DNA from: BS750m-G62 sp964577175
GTDB lineage: Bacteria > Planctomycetota > Phycisphaerae > FEN-1346
Assembly: GCA_964577175.1 (NCBI GenBank)
Contig: CAZNYC010000049.1
Span: 1-26,723 of the forward strand
Length of the DNA stretch: 26,723 bases
Direction: 5' to 3'
Below the pieces are notes generated by a model. The model ran no database searches. It was not told the DNA's origin and was given only the letters and a program-made list of their open reading frames with translations. Shown one piece after another: positions 20,046 to 26,723 of this stretch (within the stretch, counting starts at the first letter, position 1; every line of letters begins with the position of its first letter). The position numbers and the translations under genes are program-made.

Positions 20046-20732
20046 ATGCGACACAACGACCGTCCACGGCCGTGGGTGAGGCGAAGCCTGCTGGCCCTCG
20101 GGGTCGCCCTGCTCGCCGCCGCCGGGCTCGGGTGCGAGCAGCAGCAACTCGAGGAACGCAACGCGGCCCTTCAGAAGCAGTTGGAGCAGGCGCTGGTGAA
20201 GAACGCGGACCTGCAGGCGGAGGCCGACCGGATCGAGGGCGAGAACCAGCAACTCGTCAGCGAACTCGCCCAGGCCCGCGACGCCGCACGTCAGGCCGCC
20301 GCCAAACCCGCGCCGGCCAAGCCCGACTTCGGCGAGGGCGTCGACGTCAGCGTCAAGGGCGGCGTCACGACCGTCACGCTGCCCAACACGATCCTGTTCG
20401 ACGTCGGCAAGGCCACGCTGAAGTCCTCCTCGAAACGGGTGCTCGGCAAGATCGCCTCCACGCTGAAGAGCCGGTACAAGGGCCAGATCATCCGTGTGGA
20501 GGGACACACCGACAGCCAGCCCATCCGCAAGACGAAGAAGTTGTGGCAGGACAACTGGGACCTCTCGTGCAACCGCGCCATGGCGGTCGTCCGGTACCTG
20601 GTGGGCAAGGGCATCGACCCGAAACAGATTTACGCATCGGGGTTCAGTTACTACAAGCCGGTGGCGTCGAACAAGACGGCGAAGGGCCGGGCGCAGAACC
20701 GTCGGGTGGCGATCGTCGTGTCGCCGCGGTAG
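20046..20732 (+). CDS. OmpA-domain lipoprotein with coiled coil (MotB/Pal-like)
   Basis: This 228-residue envelope protein has an Arg-rich start, a hydrophobic segment and the lipobox GLGC with Cys30 as lipid attachment. Residues 31-85 form a Gln/Glu/Leu-rich coiled coil, followed by an Ala/Pro linker (85-94). The OmpA-like peptidoglycan-binding domain (about 98-226) includes VEGHTDSQPI with Asp156 and LSCNRA with Arg177, the residues that grip diaminopimelate. It probably tethers a membrane to peptidoglycan. The ATG has AAGGAG 8 nt upstream. The gap of 112 bp from the peptidase gene leaves the operon question open. The segment after GHTD (RKTKKLWQDNWDLS) resembles the MotB subgroup more than Pal, but no MotA is present. 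Confidence 0.88.
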   Translation: MRHNDRPRPWVRRSLLALGVALLAAAGLGCEQQQLEERNAALQKQLEQALVKNADLQAEADRIEGENQQLVSELAQARDAARQAAAKPAPAKPDFGEGVDVSVKGGVTTVTLPNTILFDVGKATLKSSSKRVLGKIASTLKSRYKGQIIRVEGHTDSQPIRKTKKLWQDNWDLSCNRAMAVVRYLVGKGIDPKQIYASGFSYYKPVASNKTAKGRAQNRRVAIVVSPR

Positions 20733-20773
20733 ATGGCGGTTGGGGATGTCCGGCCGCTTCCGCGGCCGGCTCG
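20728..20773. repeat. Half B-type element (copy B4)
   Basis: Only the right arm is present, ending CCGCTTCCGCGGCCGGCTCG; the last 38 bp match B3 well. It starts at the stop codon of the OmpA-domain gene (TAG, 20730-20732). Confidence 0.65.
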
Positions 20774-20842
20774 AACAGCAGACCACGCCAGCGGGAGGCG
20801 GCCCCCGGGACCGCCTCCCGCCCGTTTGCAGGAGACCGGACG

Positions 20843-21505
20843 TTGGCGACCGTCATCGTGGATTACGGGCGCGGCAACCTGCGAAGCGTCCAGAAGGCGC
20901 TGGAGCGCGCCGGCGAGGACGCCGCGGTCTCGGACCGTCCGGAGACCGTCGCCGGTGCCGACCGCCTCGTCGTGCCGGGTGTCGGTGCGTTCGGCGACGC
21001 GATGGCGGCGCTGGCGGCGCGCGGCCTCATCGAGCCGATCCATGCGGTGATCGAGGCGGGCCGGCCGATGCTCGGCATTTGCCTGGGGCTCCAGGTGCTG
21101 CTGGAGGAGAGCGAGGAAGTGGCCGAGGCCCCCGTCGACGTCGAGGCCCTCGGCCGGGAGACGCTGCCCCAGGGGCTGGGTCTCATCGCGGGACGGGTGG
21201 CGCGGTTCCCGGAGGCGCTGGCCGAGCGGGGCCTCAAGGTTCCTCACATGGGCTGGAATCGGGCGGAGCCGGCGGGCGACTGCCCCCTGTTCGCCGGCAT
21301 GCCGCGCGAAGGGGTGTACTTCTACTTTGCGCACTCGTATCATGCGGCCCCGCGGGAGGAGTCGGTCGTCGCCGCCTGGACGGACTACGGCGGCCGGTTC
21401 GCCAGCGCCATCGCGCGCGACAACGTCTACGCGACGCAATTTCACCCGGAGAAGAGCCAGCGCGCGGGGCAGGCGCTGCTCGAGAACTTCCTGACCCGGA
21501 CGTGA
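20843..21505 (+). CDS. hisH: Imidazole glycerol phosphate synthase, glutaminase subunit
   Basis: HisH releases ammonia from glutamine and passes it to HisF to make imidazole glycerol phosphate and AICAR. The 220-residue class I amidotransferase has the start VIVDYGRGNLRSV, an oxyanion strand (VVPGVGAFGDAM), nucleophile Cys80 in GICLGLQ and catalytic His201/Glu203 in QFHPEKS. The start is a TTG at 20843 with AGGAGA (20830-20835) 7 nt upstream; no ATG fits the conserved N-terminus. An acidic stretch (EESEEVAEAPVDVE) after the catalytic loop is slightly longer than usual. hisA follows after 168 bp, while hisF and the other his genes are not in the window. Confidence 0.95.
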   Translation: MATVIVDYGRGNLRSVQKALERAGEDAAVSDRPETVAGADRLVVPGVGAFGDAMAALAARGLIEPIHAVIEAGRPMLGICLGLQVLLEESEEVAEAPVDVEALGRETLPQGLGLIAGRVARFPEALAERGLKVPHMGWNRAEPAGDCPLFAGMPREGVYFYFAHSYHAAPREESVVAAWTDYGGRFASAIARDNVYATQFHPEKSQRAGQALLENFLTRT

Positions 21506-21615
21506 CACGTTTGAATCCCCCGCGGTGGCCCGGGCCGCCGCGCCGAAACGAGAATCAGGGCTGGGCGCCTCAACGCCCGGTCATGAGCGCAGCGAATGGC
21601 CGGGGACTCGGAGCG

Positions 21616-21643
21616 CACGGCCGGGCAAGACCGGCCGTGGCAC
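21616..21643. repeat. Half C-type element (copy C4)
   Basis: A single hairpin CACGGCCGG-GCAAGA-CCGGCCGTG followed by GCAC, matching the second stem of C1. It lies 30 bp before the hisA start, close enough to affect its translation if transcribed. The rest of 21506-21673 shows nothing recognisable. Confidence 0.65.
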
Positions 21644-21673
21644 GCGGCGCAGTCAACAATCGTGAGGTATGGC

Positions 21674-22411
21674 ATGCTGATCCTGCCGGCCATCGACCTG
21701 CGGGGCGGGCACTGCGTCCGCCTGGAGCAGGGCGACTACCAGCGAGAGACCGTCTTCGAGGAGGATCCCGTCGCCGTCGCCCGCCGGTTCCAGGAGGCCG
21801 GCGCCCGGTGGCTCCACATGGTGGACCTCGACGGTGCCCGCGAGGGCGAGCCGCAGAACCTCGACCCCGTCGCCCGCGTCGTCCGGGCCGTGGGCATGCA
21901 GGTGGAATTGGGCGGCGGCGTCCGGACGACCGAGACGGCCGAGCGCGTGCTGGCCCTGGGCGTGGCGCGCGTCATCGTCGGCACGCGGGCCGTGCGCGAG
22001 CCGGAGTGGCTGGCCGAGGTCGCGCGGGCCCATCCCGGCCGCGTAGCCCTGGGCCTCGACGCCCGCGGCGGCGACGTGGCCGTCGAGGGATGGCGGCAGG
22101 GCACCGGCCGCAGCGTCGCCGACGTCCTGGCCGAGGCCGACGGCCTGCCGCTGGCGGCGATAGTCTACACAGACATTGCCAAAGATGGTATGATGGCGGG
22201 TCCCGCGGTGGATGCGACGGCCGACCTCGCCCGCCGGACCGCGCTGCCGGTCATCGCCTCGGGCGGCGTGACGACCGCCGAGGACGTCGATCAACTGGCG
22301 GCCACGGGCGTCATCCACGGCGCCATCATCGGCCGGGCCCTGTACGAGGGAACCCTGACCGTCGCCGATGCGATCGCCGCCGCCGGCGACCAGGCGGAAA
22401 CCGACGCTTAG
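21674..22411 (+). CDS. hisA: ProFAR isomerase (phosphoribosylformimino-AICAR-P isomerase)
   Basis: HisA performs the Amadori rearrangement of ProFAR to PRFAR just before the HisHF step of histidine synthesis. The 245-residue half-barrel repeat protein has catalytic Asp8 (LPAIDLRGG) and Asp129 (LGLDARGG), and the phosphate-binding segments ELGGGVRT and IASGGV. TDIAKDGMMAGP (166-177) is typical of HisA and separates it from HisF. The ATG at 21674 has GAGG 6-7 nt upstream. The length is normal. Fusion to TrpF-like (PriA) function occurs in actinobacteria but nothing points to it here. The gap from hisH, with a palindrome in it, suggests that the pair may be transcribed together but is not tightly coupled. 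Confidence 0.95.
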   Translation: MLILPAIDLRGGHCVRLEQGDYQRETVFEEDPVAVARRFQEAGARWLHMVDLDGAREGEPQNLDPVARVVRAVGMQVELGGGVRTTETAERVLALGVARVIVGTRAVREPEWLAEVARAHPGRVALGLDARGGDVAVEGWRQGTGRSVADVLAEADGLPLAAIVYTDIAKDGMMAGPAVDATADLARRTALPVIASGGVTTAEDVDQLAATGVIHGAIIGRALYEGTLTVADAIAAAGDQAETDA

Positions 22412-22486
22412 CGAGGTGTGGCGCGCGGCGGGCCGGAGCCTGTCCGGAGCGCAGCCGGGGGGCACTCGCCGCGCAAGCCCGCGCAG

Positions 22487-22556
22487 GTGCCACGGTTTGC
22501 TTGTCAAACCGTGTTCCCCGGACGCGCGGCACCGATTGACAAGCAATCGGTGGCAC
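22487..22556. repeat. C-type double hairpin (copy C3)
   Basis: A 70-bp unit, GTGCCACGG to TCGGTGGCAC: stems ACGGTTTG-CTTGT-CAAACCGT and CACCGAT-TGACAAGCA-ATCGGTG. In this copy the second stem is CCGAT/ATCGG where C2 has CGGAT/ATCCG, again paired changes. It lies between hisA and the EF-G-like gene. Confidence 0.85.
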
Positions 22557-22583
22557 ACGGCGCGCCGTGCCGGCCCACCGTTC

Positions 22584-22613
22584 GTGCACGGCGGGTACGG
22601 AGATCCGCCGCGC
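22584..22613. repeat. F-type hairpin (copy F8)
   Basis: GTGCACGGCGGGT-ACGGAG-ATCCGCCGCGC. One arm has lost part of its outer pairing. It lies about 60 bp before the start of the EF-G-like gene. Confidence 0.7.
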
Positions 22614-22675
22614 ATGAGCCTCGGCACGCTGACGGGGAATCGAAGCCTGAAGACTGCGACCCTTTGGAGACAGAC

Positions 22676-24724
22676 ATGGCAGATGTGACCACCGACGCAA
22701 TCCGCAACGTCGTCCTGATCGGCAGCACCGGCGCGGGCAAGACCCAACTGGCCGAGGCCCTCCTGCACAAGGCGGGCGCGATCAACCGCCTCGGCATCCC
22801 CGACGAGGGCAACACCGTCAGCGACTTCGAACCGGAAGAGAAGGAGCGGGCCACGAGCGTCGCCACGGCCGTCCTGCACTGCCAGGTGGGCGAGGCGCAC
22901 CTGAACCTGCTCGACACGCCCGGCTATGCCGACTTCGTCGGGGCGGCCCTCAGGGGCGTGTCGGCGTGCGAGACGGCGGTCCTGGTGCTGAGCGCGGCCC
23001 ACGGGGTGGACATCCACTCGCGGCGGCTGTTCAAGGCGGCGGAGGCGGGCAACCTGGCCAAGATCGTCGTCGTCAACAAGGCCGACGGCGAGAACGTCGA
23101 CCTGGCGCCGCTCGTCGGCCAGATTCGCGAAGCGCTCGGTCCGGCGTGCCGGCCGCTCGCCATCCCCGTCGGGCAGGGGCCCGAGTTCAAGGGCGTGGTC
23201 GATGCGCTCGCCAACGATTCCGGCGAGGCCCTCATGGACGTGGCGTCGGCCCACGGGGAACTCGTCGAGTCCATCATCGAGGCCGACGAAGGCCTCATGG
23301 AACGCTACCTGGGCGACGAGGAAATCAGCGAGGACGAACTCGCCGGCGCGATTACCCAGGCCCTGGCGGGCGGCACGCTCATCCCCGTCTTCTTCACCAG
23401 CGCCCGCCAGGAACTGGGCGTCCAGGAACTCCTCGACTACCTGGCCCGCTACGCGCCGAGCCCCGCGCAGGGACCCCGGCGCAGCGCCAAGACGGGCACC
23501 GAAGAAGACGCCGAGGAAGTGGCCCTGGAGGCCGACCCGGACGGTCCGCTGGCCGCCCAGGTCTTCAAGGTCGTCAGCGACCCGTTCGTGGGCAAGGTGT
23601 CGTACCTGCGGATCTACCGCGGCCGGCTGGAGGCCGACACGACCGCCCGCGTCAACGACGACCGGCGCGAGACGAAGTTCGGCCAGATCCTGCGGTGCCA
23701 GGGGAAGGACACGGAGCCGATGCCGGCGGCCGTGGCGGGCGACATCGTCGGCGTCTCGAAGATGGAGGCCCTCAGCATCGGCGACACCGTCTCCTCGGGC
23801 TCCGACACGGTCCTTCTGCCGCCCATCGACATGCCCGTGCCGATGTTCGCGCTCGCCCTGGAACCCAAGAGCCGCGGCGACGAGCAGAAGATCTCCGAGG
23901 CGCTCGCCAAGATGCTCGACGAGGACAACACCCTCGCGACCAGCCGCGACCCGCAGACGAAGGAGATGGTCGTCTCGGGCCTCGGCGACATCCACATCAC
24001 CGTGCTCCTGGAGCGGATGAAGCGCCGCTACCAGGTGGAGGTCGACACGAAGCCGCCCAAGATCCCGTACCGCGAAACGCTGACCGGCCAGGCCGAGGGC
24101 CACTACCGGCACAAGAAGCAGACCGGCGGGGCAGGGCAGTTCGGCGAGGTGTACCTGCGCGTCGAACCGCTCCAGCGCGACGAAGGGTTCGAGTTCGTCG
24201 ACGATATCTTCGGCGGGGCCATCCCGAAGCAGTTCCTCCCGGCCGTCGAGAAAGGCGTCCGCGAGGCCATGGACGAGGGCGTCATCGCCGGTTACCCGTT
24301 CCAGGACGTGCGGGTCACCGTCTACGACGGCAAACACCACGACGTGGACTCGAAGGAGGTGGCGTTCAAGATCGCCGGCCGCAACGCCTTCCGCGAGGCC
24401 GTCCGCGGCGCCAAGCCGACCCTGCTCGAGCCGTATGTCAATATGGAAATTACCGTGCCGGACGAGTTCCTCGGCTCGATCACCGGCGACCTGAACAGCC
24501 GCCGCGGCCGCATCATGGGCATGGAGGCCGGGCCGGGCGGGACGCAGACCATCCGCGTCCAGGTGCCGCTGGCCGAGGTCGCCCAGTACAACACGCAACT
24601 GCGGAGCATGACGGGCGGGCAGGGCAGTTACCTCATGGAGTTCTCGCACTACGAGCCCGTGCCGTCCCAGGTGCAGCAGCAGATCGTGGAACGGGCGGCC
24701 GCGGCGAAGGAAGAGGAATCGTAA
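22676..24724 (+). CDS. EF-G-like translational GTPase (EF-G2 type)
   Basis: This 682-residue protein has the five-domain EF-G plan: GTPase domain with G1 GSTGAGKT (16-23), G3 DTPGYADF (80-87) and G4 NKAD (134-137), a SAR-type G5 (TSARQELGV), domain II, and a C-terminal part with GQFGEVYLRVEP and RRGRIMGME. It departs from housekeeping EF-G at G1 (no H-x-D-A-G-K) and in the switch I region (KERATSVATAV instead of RGITI), both features of the EF-G2 subgroup whose role in elongation or stress is unsettled. The main fusA next to rpsG/rpsL should lie elsewhere. GGAG at 22666-22669 is 6 nt before the ATG. The C-terminus ends in an acidic AAAAKEEES tail. Confidence 0.9.
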   Translation: MADVTTDAIRNVVLIGSTGAGKTQLAEALLHKAGAINRLGIPDEGNTVSDFEPEEKERATSVATAVLHCQVGEAHLNLLDTPGYADFVGAALRGVSACETAVLVLSAAHGVDIHSRRLFKAAEAGNLAKIVVVNKADGENVDLAPLVGQIREALGPACRPLAIPVGQGPEFKGVVDALANDSGEALMDVASAHGELVESIIEADEGLMERYLGDEEISEDELAGAITQALAGGTLIPVFFTSARQELGVQELLDYLARYAPSPAQGPRRSAKTGTEEDAEEVALEADPDGPLAAQVFKVVSDPFVGKVSYLRIYRGRLEADTTARVNDDRRETKFGQILRCQGKDTEPMPAAVAGDIVGVSKMEALSIGDTVSSGSDTVLLPPIDMPVPMFALALEPKSRGDEQKISEALAKMLDEDNTLATSRDPQTKEMVVSGLGDIHITVLLERMKRRYQVEVDTKPPKIPYRETLTGQAEGHYRHKKQTGGAGQFGEVYLRVEPLQRDEGFEFVDDIFGGAIPKQFLPAVEKGVREAMDEGVIAGYPFQDVRVTVYDGKHHDVDSKEVAFKIAGRNAFREAVRGAKPTLLEPYVNMEITVPDEFLGSITGDLNSRRGRIMGMEAGPGGTQTIRVQVPLAEVAQYNTQLRSMTGGQGSYLMEFSHYEPVPSQVQQQIVERAAAAKEEES

Positions 24725-24787
24725 CCGACCGCGCGCCGCGCTGCTTCACGGGCGGCGGTCGCCCGGCCTGCCGCGCGGGTGCGCGGC

Positions 24788-24815
24788 GCGCGGCGGGTAC
24801 GGAGGCCCACCGCGC
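24788..24815. repeat. F-type hairpin (copy F9)
   Basis: GCGCGGCGGGT-ACGGAG-GCCCACCGCGC, 64 bp after the EF-G-like gene. A diverged GC-rich inverted copy may precede it at about 24735-24785, but I could not align that convincingly. Confidence 0.7.
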
Positions 24816-24882
24816 TCAGGCCTCGGGCCGTCTGCCGAAGCCGCAGGGCAGGCGCTCGCGCAGCCGCGTTTCGCTCAACCAT

Positions 24883-24911
24883 TTGCCGGACGCCCGATTT
24901 CGGGCTATAAT
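24883..24911 (+). promoter_or_regulatory. Sigma-70-type promoter of the serine acetyltransferase gene
   Basis: TTGCCG (24883-24888), a 17-bp spacer and a perfect TATAAT (24906-24911). The predicted start is near 24918, and the leader before the ATG at 24951 is about 33 nt. Confidence 0.75.
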
Positions 24912-24950
24912 CGTCGTACACCTCCGGACGCACCAGTGGGACATCGGCCG

Positions 24951-25922
24951 ATGGACGAACCGGGCAACCAGGAGCGCGGCATCCCCGACATCATCGACCG
25001 GATCGTCGACACGTACGACACGATCTCGCAGATCAACCACCTGGGCCGGCGGCCGCTGCCGTCGCACGAGGCCGTCGCCGAGATCCTCGCCGGGCTGAAG
25101 GAAATCCTGTACCCGGGGTACTTTGGCCGGCGGAACTTCACGCCCGTCAACATCCGGTACCACATCGGCGACCGGGTCTGGCAGGTCCATCGGCTCCTCG
25201 TCGAGCAGATCTACCGGAGCATCGTGCACGGGTGCCGGCACACCGAGGGCCGGTGCCGCACGTGCAGCGACGTGGCCGCCGACCTGGCGGCCGAGTTCCT
25301 TCGGCGCATTCCCCGCCTGCGCGAGTACCTCCAGACGGACGTCCAGGCCCTCTACGACGGCGACCCCGCCGCCAAGGGCCTGGAGGAGATCATCTTCTCC
25401 TACCCCGGCCTGGAGGCGGTCACCGTCTATCGCATCGCTCACGAACTGTGGCAGATGGACGTGCCCATGCTGCCCCGCATCATGACGGAGATGGCCCACG
25501 GCGCCACCGGCATCGACATCCACCCCGGCGCCCATATCGGCCGGCGGTTCTTCATCGACCACGGGACGGGGGTGGTGATCGGCGAGACGTGCGAGATCGG
25601 CGACAACGTGAAGATTTACCAGGGCGTGACGCTGGGCGCCCTGAGTTTCCCCAAGGACGAGAAGGGCGATCTGATCCGCGGCCACAAACGCCATCCCACG
25701 CTCCGGGACAACGTGACCATCTATTCCGGCGCCACGCTGCTGGGCGGCGAGACGATCGTCGGCGAGGGGAGTACGATCGGCGGCAACGTGTGGCTGACGC
25801 ACTCGGTGCCCCCGGGGTCGGTCGTCATGATGGAGGAACCGGCCCTCGTGGTGGCGGATAAGAAGGCCTCGCGCAGGCCGTCCGACGGCGGCGGCAAGGG
25901 GCCGGACACGCGCTGCACGTAA
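24951..25922 (+). CDS. Serine O-acetyltransferase, EpsC type
   Basis: The enzyme transfers acetyl from acetyl-CoA to serine, giving O-acetylserine for cysteine synthesis. The 323-residue protein has a helical N-terminal domain (1-180) that carries a Cys cluster (HGCRHTEGRCRTC) and a left-handed beta-helix of hexapeptide repeats (about 184-285). The catalytic DHGTG has His204, equivalent to the CysE active-site His. It is longer than CysE (about 273) and fits the EpsC-like subgroup. I used the ATG at 24951; a GTG at 24936 in the same frame is possible, and neither has a strong ribosome site. A good promoter lies upstream. The tail after 285 is short, polar and probably disordered. No cysK is nearby. 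Confidence 0.88.
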   Translation: MDEPGNQERGIPDIIDRIVDTYDTISQINHLGRRPLPSHEAVAEILAGLKEILYPGYFGRRNFTPVNIRYHIGDRVWQVHRLLVEQIYRSIVHGCRHTEGRCRTCSDVAADLAAEFLRRIPRLREYLQTDVQALYDGDPAAKGLEEIIFSYPGLEAVTVYRIAHELWQMDVPMLPRIMTEMAHGATGIDIHPGAHIGRRFFIDHGTGVVIGETCEIGDNVKIYQGVTLGALSFPKDEKGDLIRGHKRHPTLRDNVTIYSGATLLGGETIVGEGSTIGGNVWLTHSVPPGSVVMMEEPALVVADKKASRRPSDGGGKGPDTRCT

Positions 25923-25935
25923 GGGGAGTTTTTTC

Positions 25936-25964
25936 TTGCGGACCCGTAACCGGCGGTCTAGCAT
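25936..25964 (+). promoter_or_regulatory. Sigma-70-type promoter of the HU-family gene
   Basis: TTGCGG (25936-25941), a 17-bp spacer and TAGCAT (25959-25964). The predicted start is near 25971, and the leader would be about 165 nt. The 5' half of the 25923-26135 gap holds this promoter; I see nothing else in the remainder. Confidence 0.6.
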
Positions 25965-26135
25965 GCAGTTGGCGACGTCCCGTCCGCGGAACGACCCCCG
26001 CTTCGGACGCAACTCCGTACGGTTGCCGCCCTTGGCGTGCGACGAGCGTGCGGATTTCTTGCCGCTCAAGACAGGCTGGCCGGAATCGGTTGGACAGCGA
26101 CCCGACGAACCCTCCACAGCCGAGAGGGACCATCT

Positions 26136-26522
<387 letters not shown>

Positions 26523-26577
26523 CCGCCGGCGGTCCCAACGCCATCGGACATGGCCCCGTCGGAGCCCGGAGGCGGGT

Positions 26578-26723
26578 GTGAAACAGCGCGACCAGGCCAT
26601 CCAGGAATTGGCGCTCCAGGTTTTTGAACTCACCCGGCGCACCTGGTTCGAGTCGCAGCGCGAGAAGTTCAAGGGCGGCTACGACCTGTCGGAGTCGGAG
26701 TTCCTCGCCCTCGACGCCCTCGA
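26578..26723 (+). CDS. Unidentified protein, N-terminal fragment (possible winged-helix regulator)
   Basis: A frame opens with GTG at 26578, preceded by GGAGG (26568-26572) 5 nt upstream, and runs off the window. The 48 visible residues (VKQRDQAIQELALQVFELTR, then RTWFESQREKFKGG) form a long amphipathic helix, then YDLSESEFLALDAL. The last part looks like the start of a MarR-type winged helix (LSxxEFxALxxL), so a transcription regulator is possible. I do not recognise the family with confidence. Confidence 0.6.
   Translation, partial: MKQRDQAIQELALQVFELTRRTWFESQREKFKGGYDLSESEFLALDAL

Noticed and set aside
25920..25936. Intrinsic terminator after the serine acetyltransferase gene
   Set aside because: There is a run of T (GGGGAGTTTTTTC), but no GC-rich stem precedes it.

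Overview
This is a chromosomal stretch of a very GC-rich Gram-negative bacterium. The best guess is a member of Planctomycetota, perhaps from the Phycisphaerae side: it has a Tat-exported Gfo/Idh/MocA oxidoreductase, a Kdo transferase (so lipid A/Kdo-type envelope), a second-type EF-G, an EpsC-like serine acetyltransferase, and intergenic DNA full of palindromic repeats. The assignment rests on gene content only, since no rRNA or tRNA is present. A run of 100 N flanked by an exact 55-bp duplication shows that this is a scaffolded, probably metagenomic, assembly.

Layout, left to right. (1) 1-491: the end of a DUF433-type antitoxin followed by a DUF5615 PIN-like toxin. (2) 581-1936: a Tat-signal oxidoreductase. 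(3) 2359-8445: uvrA (minus) and mutS (plus), divergently transcribed repair genes with back-to-back promoters; mutS is interrupted by the false gap. (4) 8798-10079: a strong promoter and three consecutive single-domain STAS proteins. (5) 10308-12610: an N-acyl-D-amino-acid deacylase translationally coupled to a class I amidotransferase-like (C26) hydrolase. (6) 12804-15419: comEC for DNA uptake. (7) 15983-18707, minus: waaA then proB. (8) 18947-20732: a prepilin peptidase, then an OmpA-domain lipoprotein. (9) 20843-22411: hisH and hisA. (10) 22676-24724: an EF-G-like GTPase. (11) 24951-26723: an EpsC-type serine acetyltransferase, an HU/IHF-family protein with an extra tail, and the start of an unidentified gene.

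Most genes are housekeeping genes in short units. ComEC and the prepilin peptidase are both parts expected in a natural-transformation/type IV pilus pathway, and UvrA/MutS form a repair pair. The rest look like unrelated neighbours.

The unusual part is the space between genes. Nearly every longer gap holds members of several short palindromic families, called A to F here: A, a CCCTCTCCC/GGGAGAGGG element; B, an exactly 92-bp imperfect palindrome; C, a 70-73 bp double hairpin beginning and ending GTGCCACGG/CCGTGGCAC; D, a GAGCGAGCGC-type element; E, a 22-bp GCCGCGG element; F, a GCGCGGYGGGT hairpin, often as an inverted pair. Copies of C and F differ by paired changes on both sides of the stem. 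Two elements lie inside genes and are read in frame: C in waaA and A in comEC. Both sit where a linker or surface loop is expected. This resembles the Rickettsia palindromic elements and is the best candidate here for something undescribed.

Putative sigma-70-type promoters share a 17-bp spacer and a TANNNT -10. Two candidates place the -10 only 6-7 nt before the start codon, suggesting leaderless mRNAs for waaA and the deacylase.
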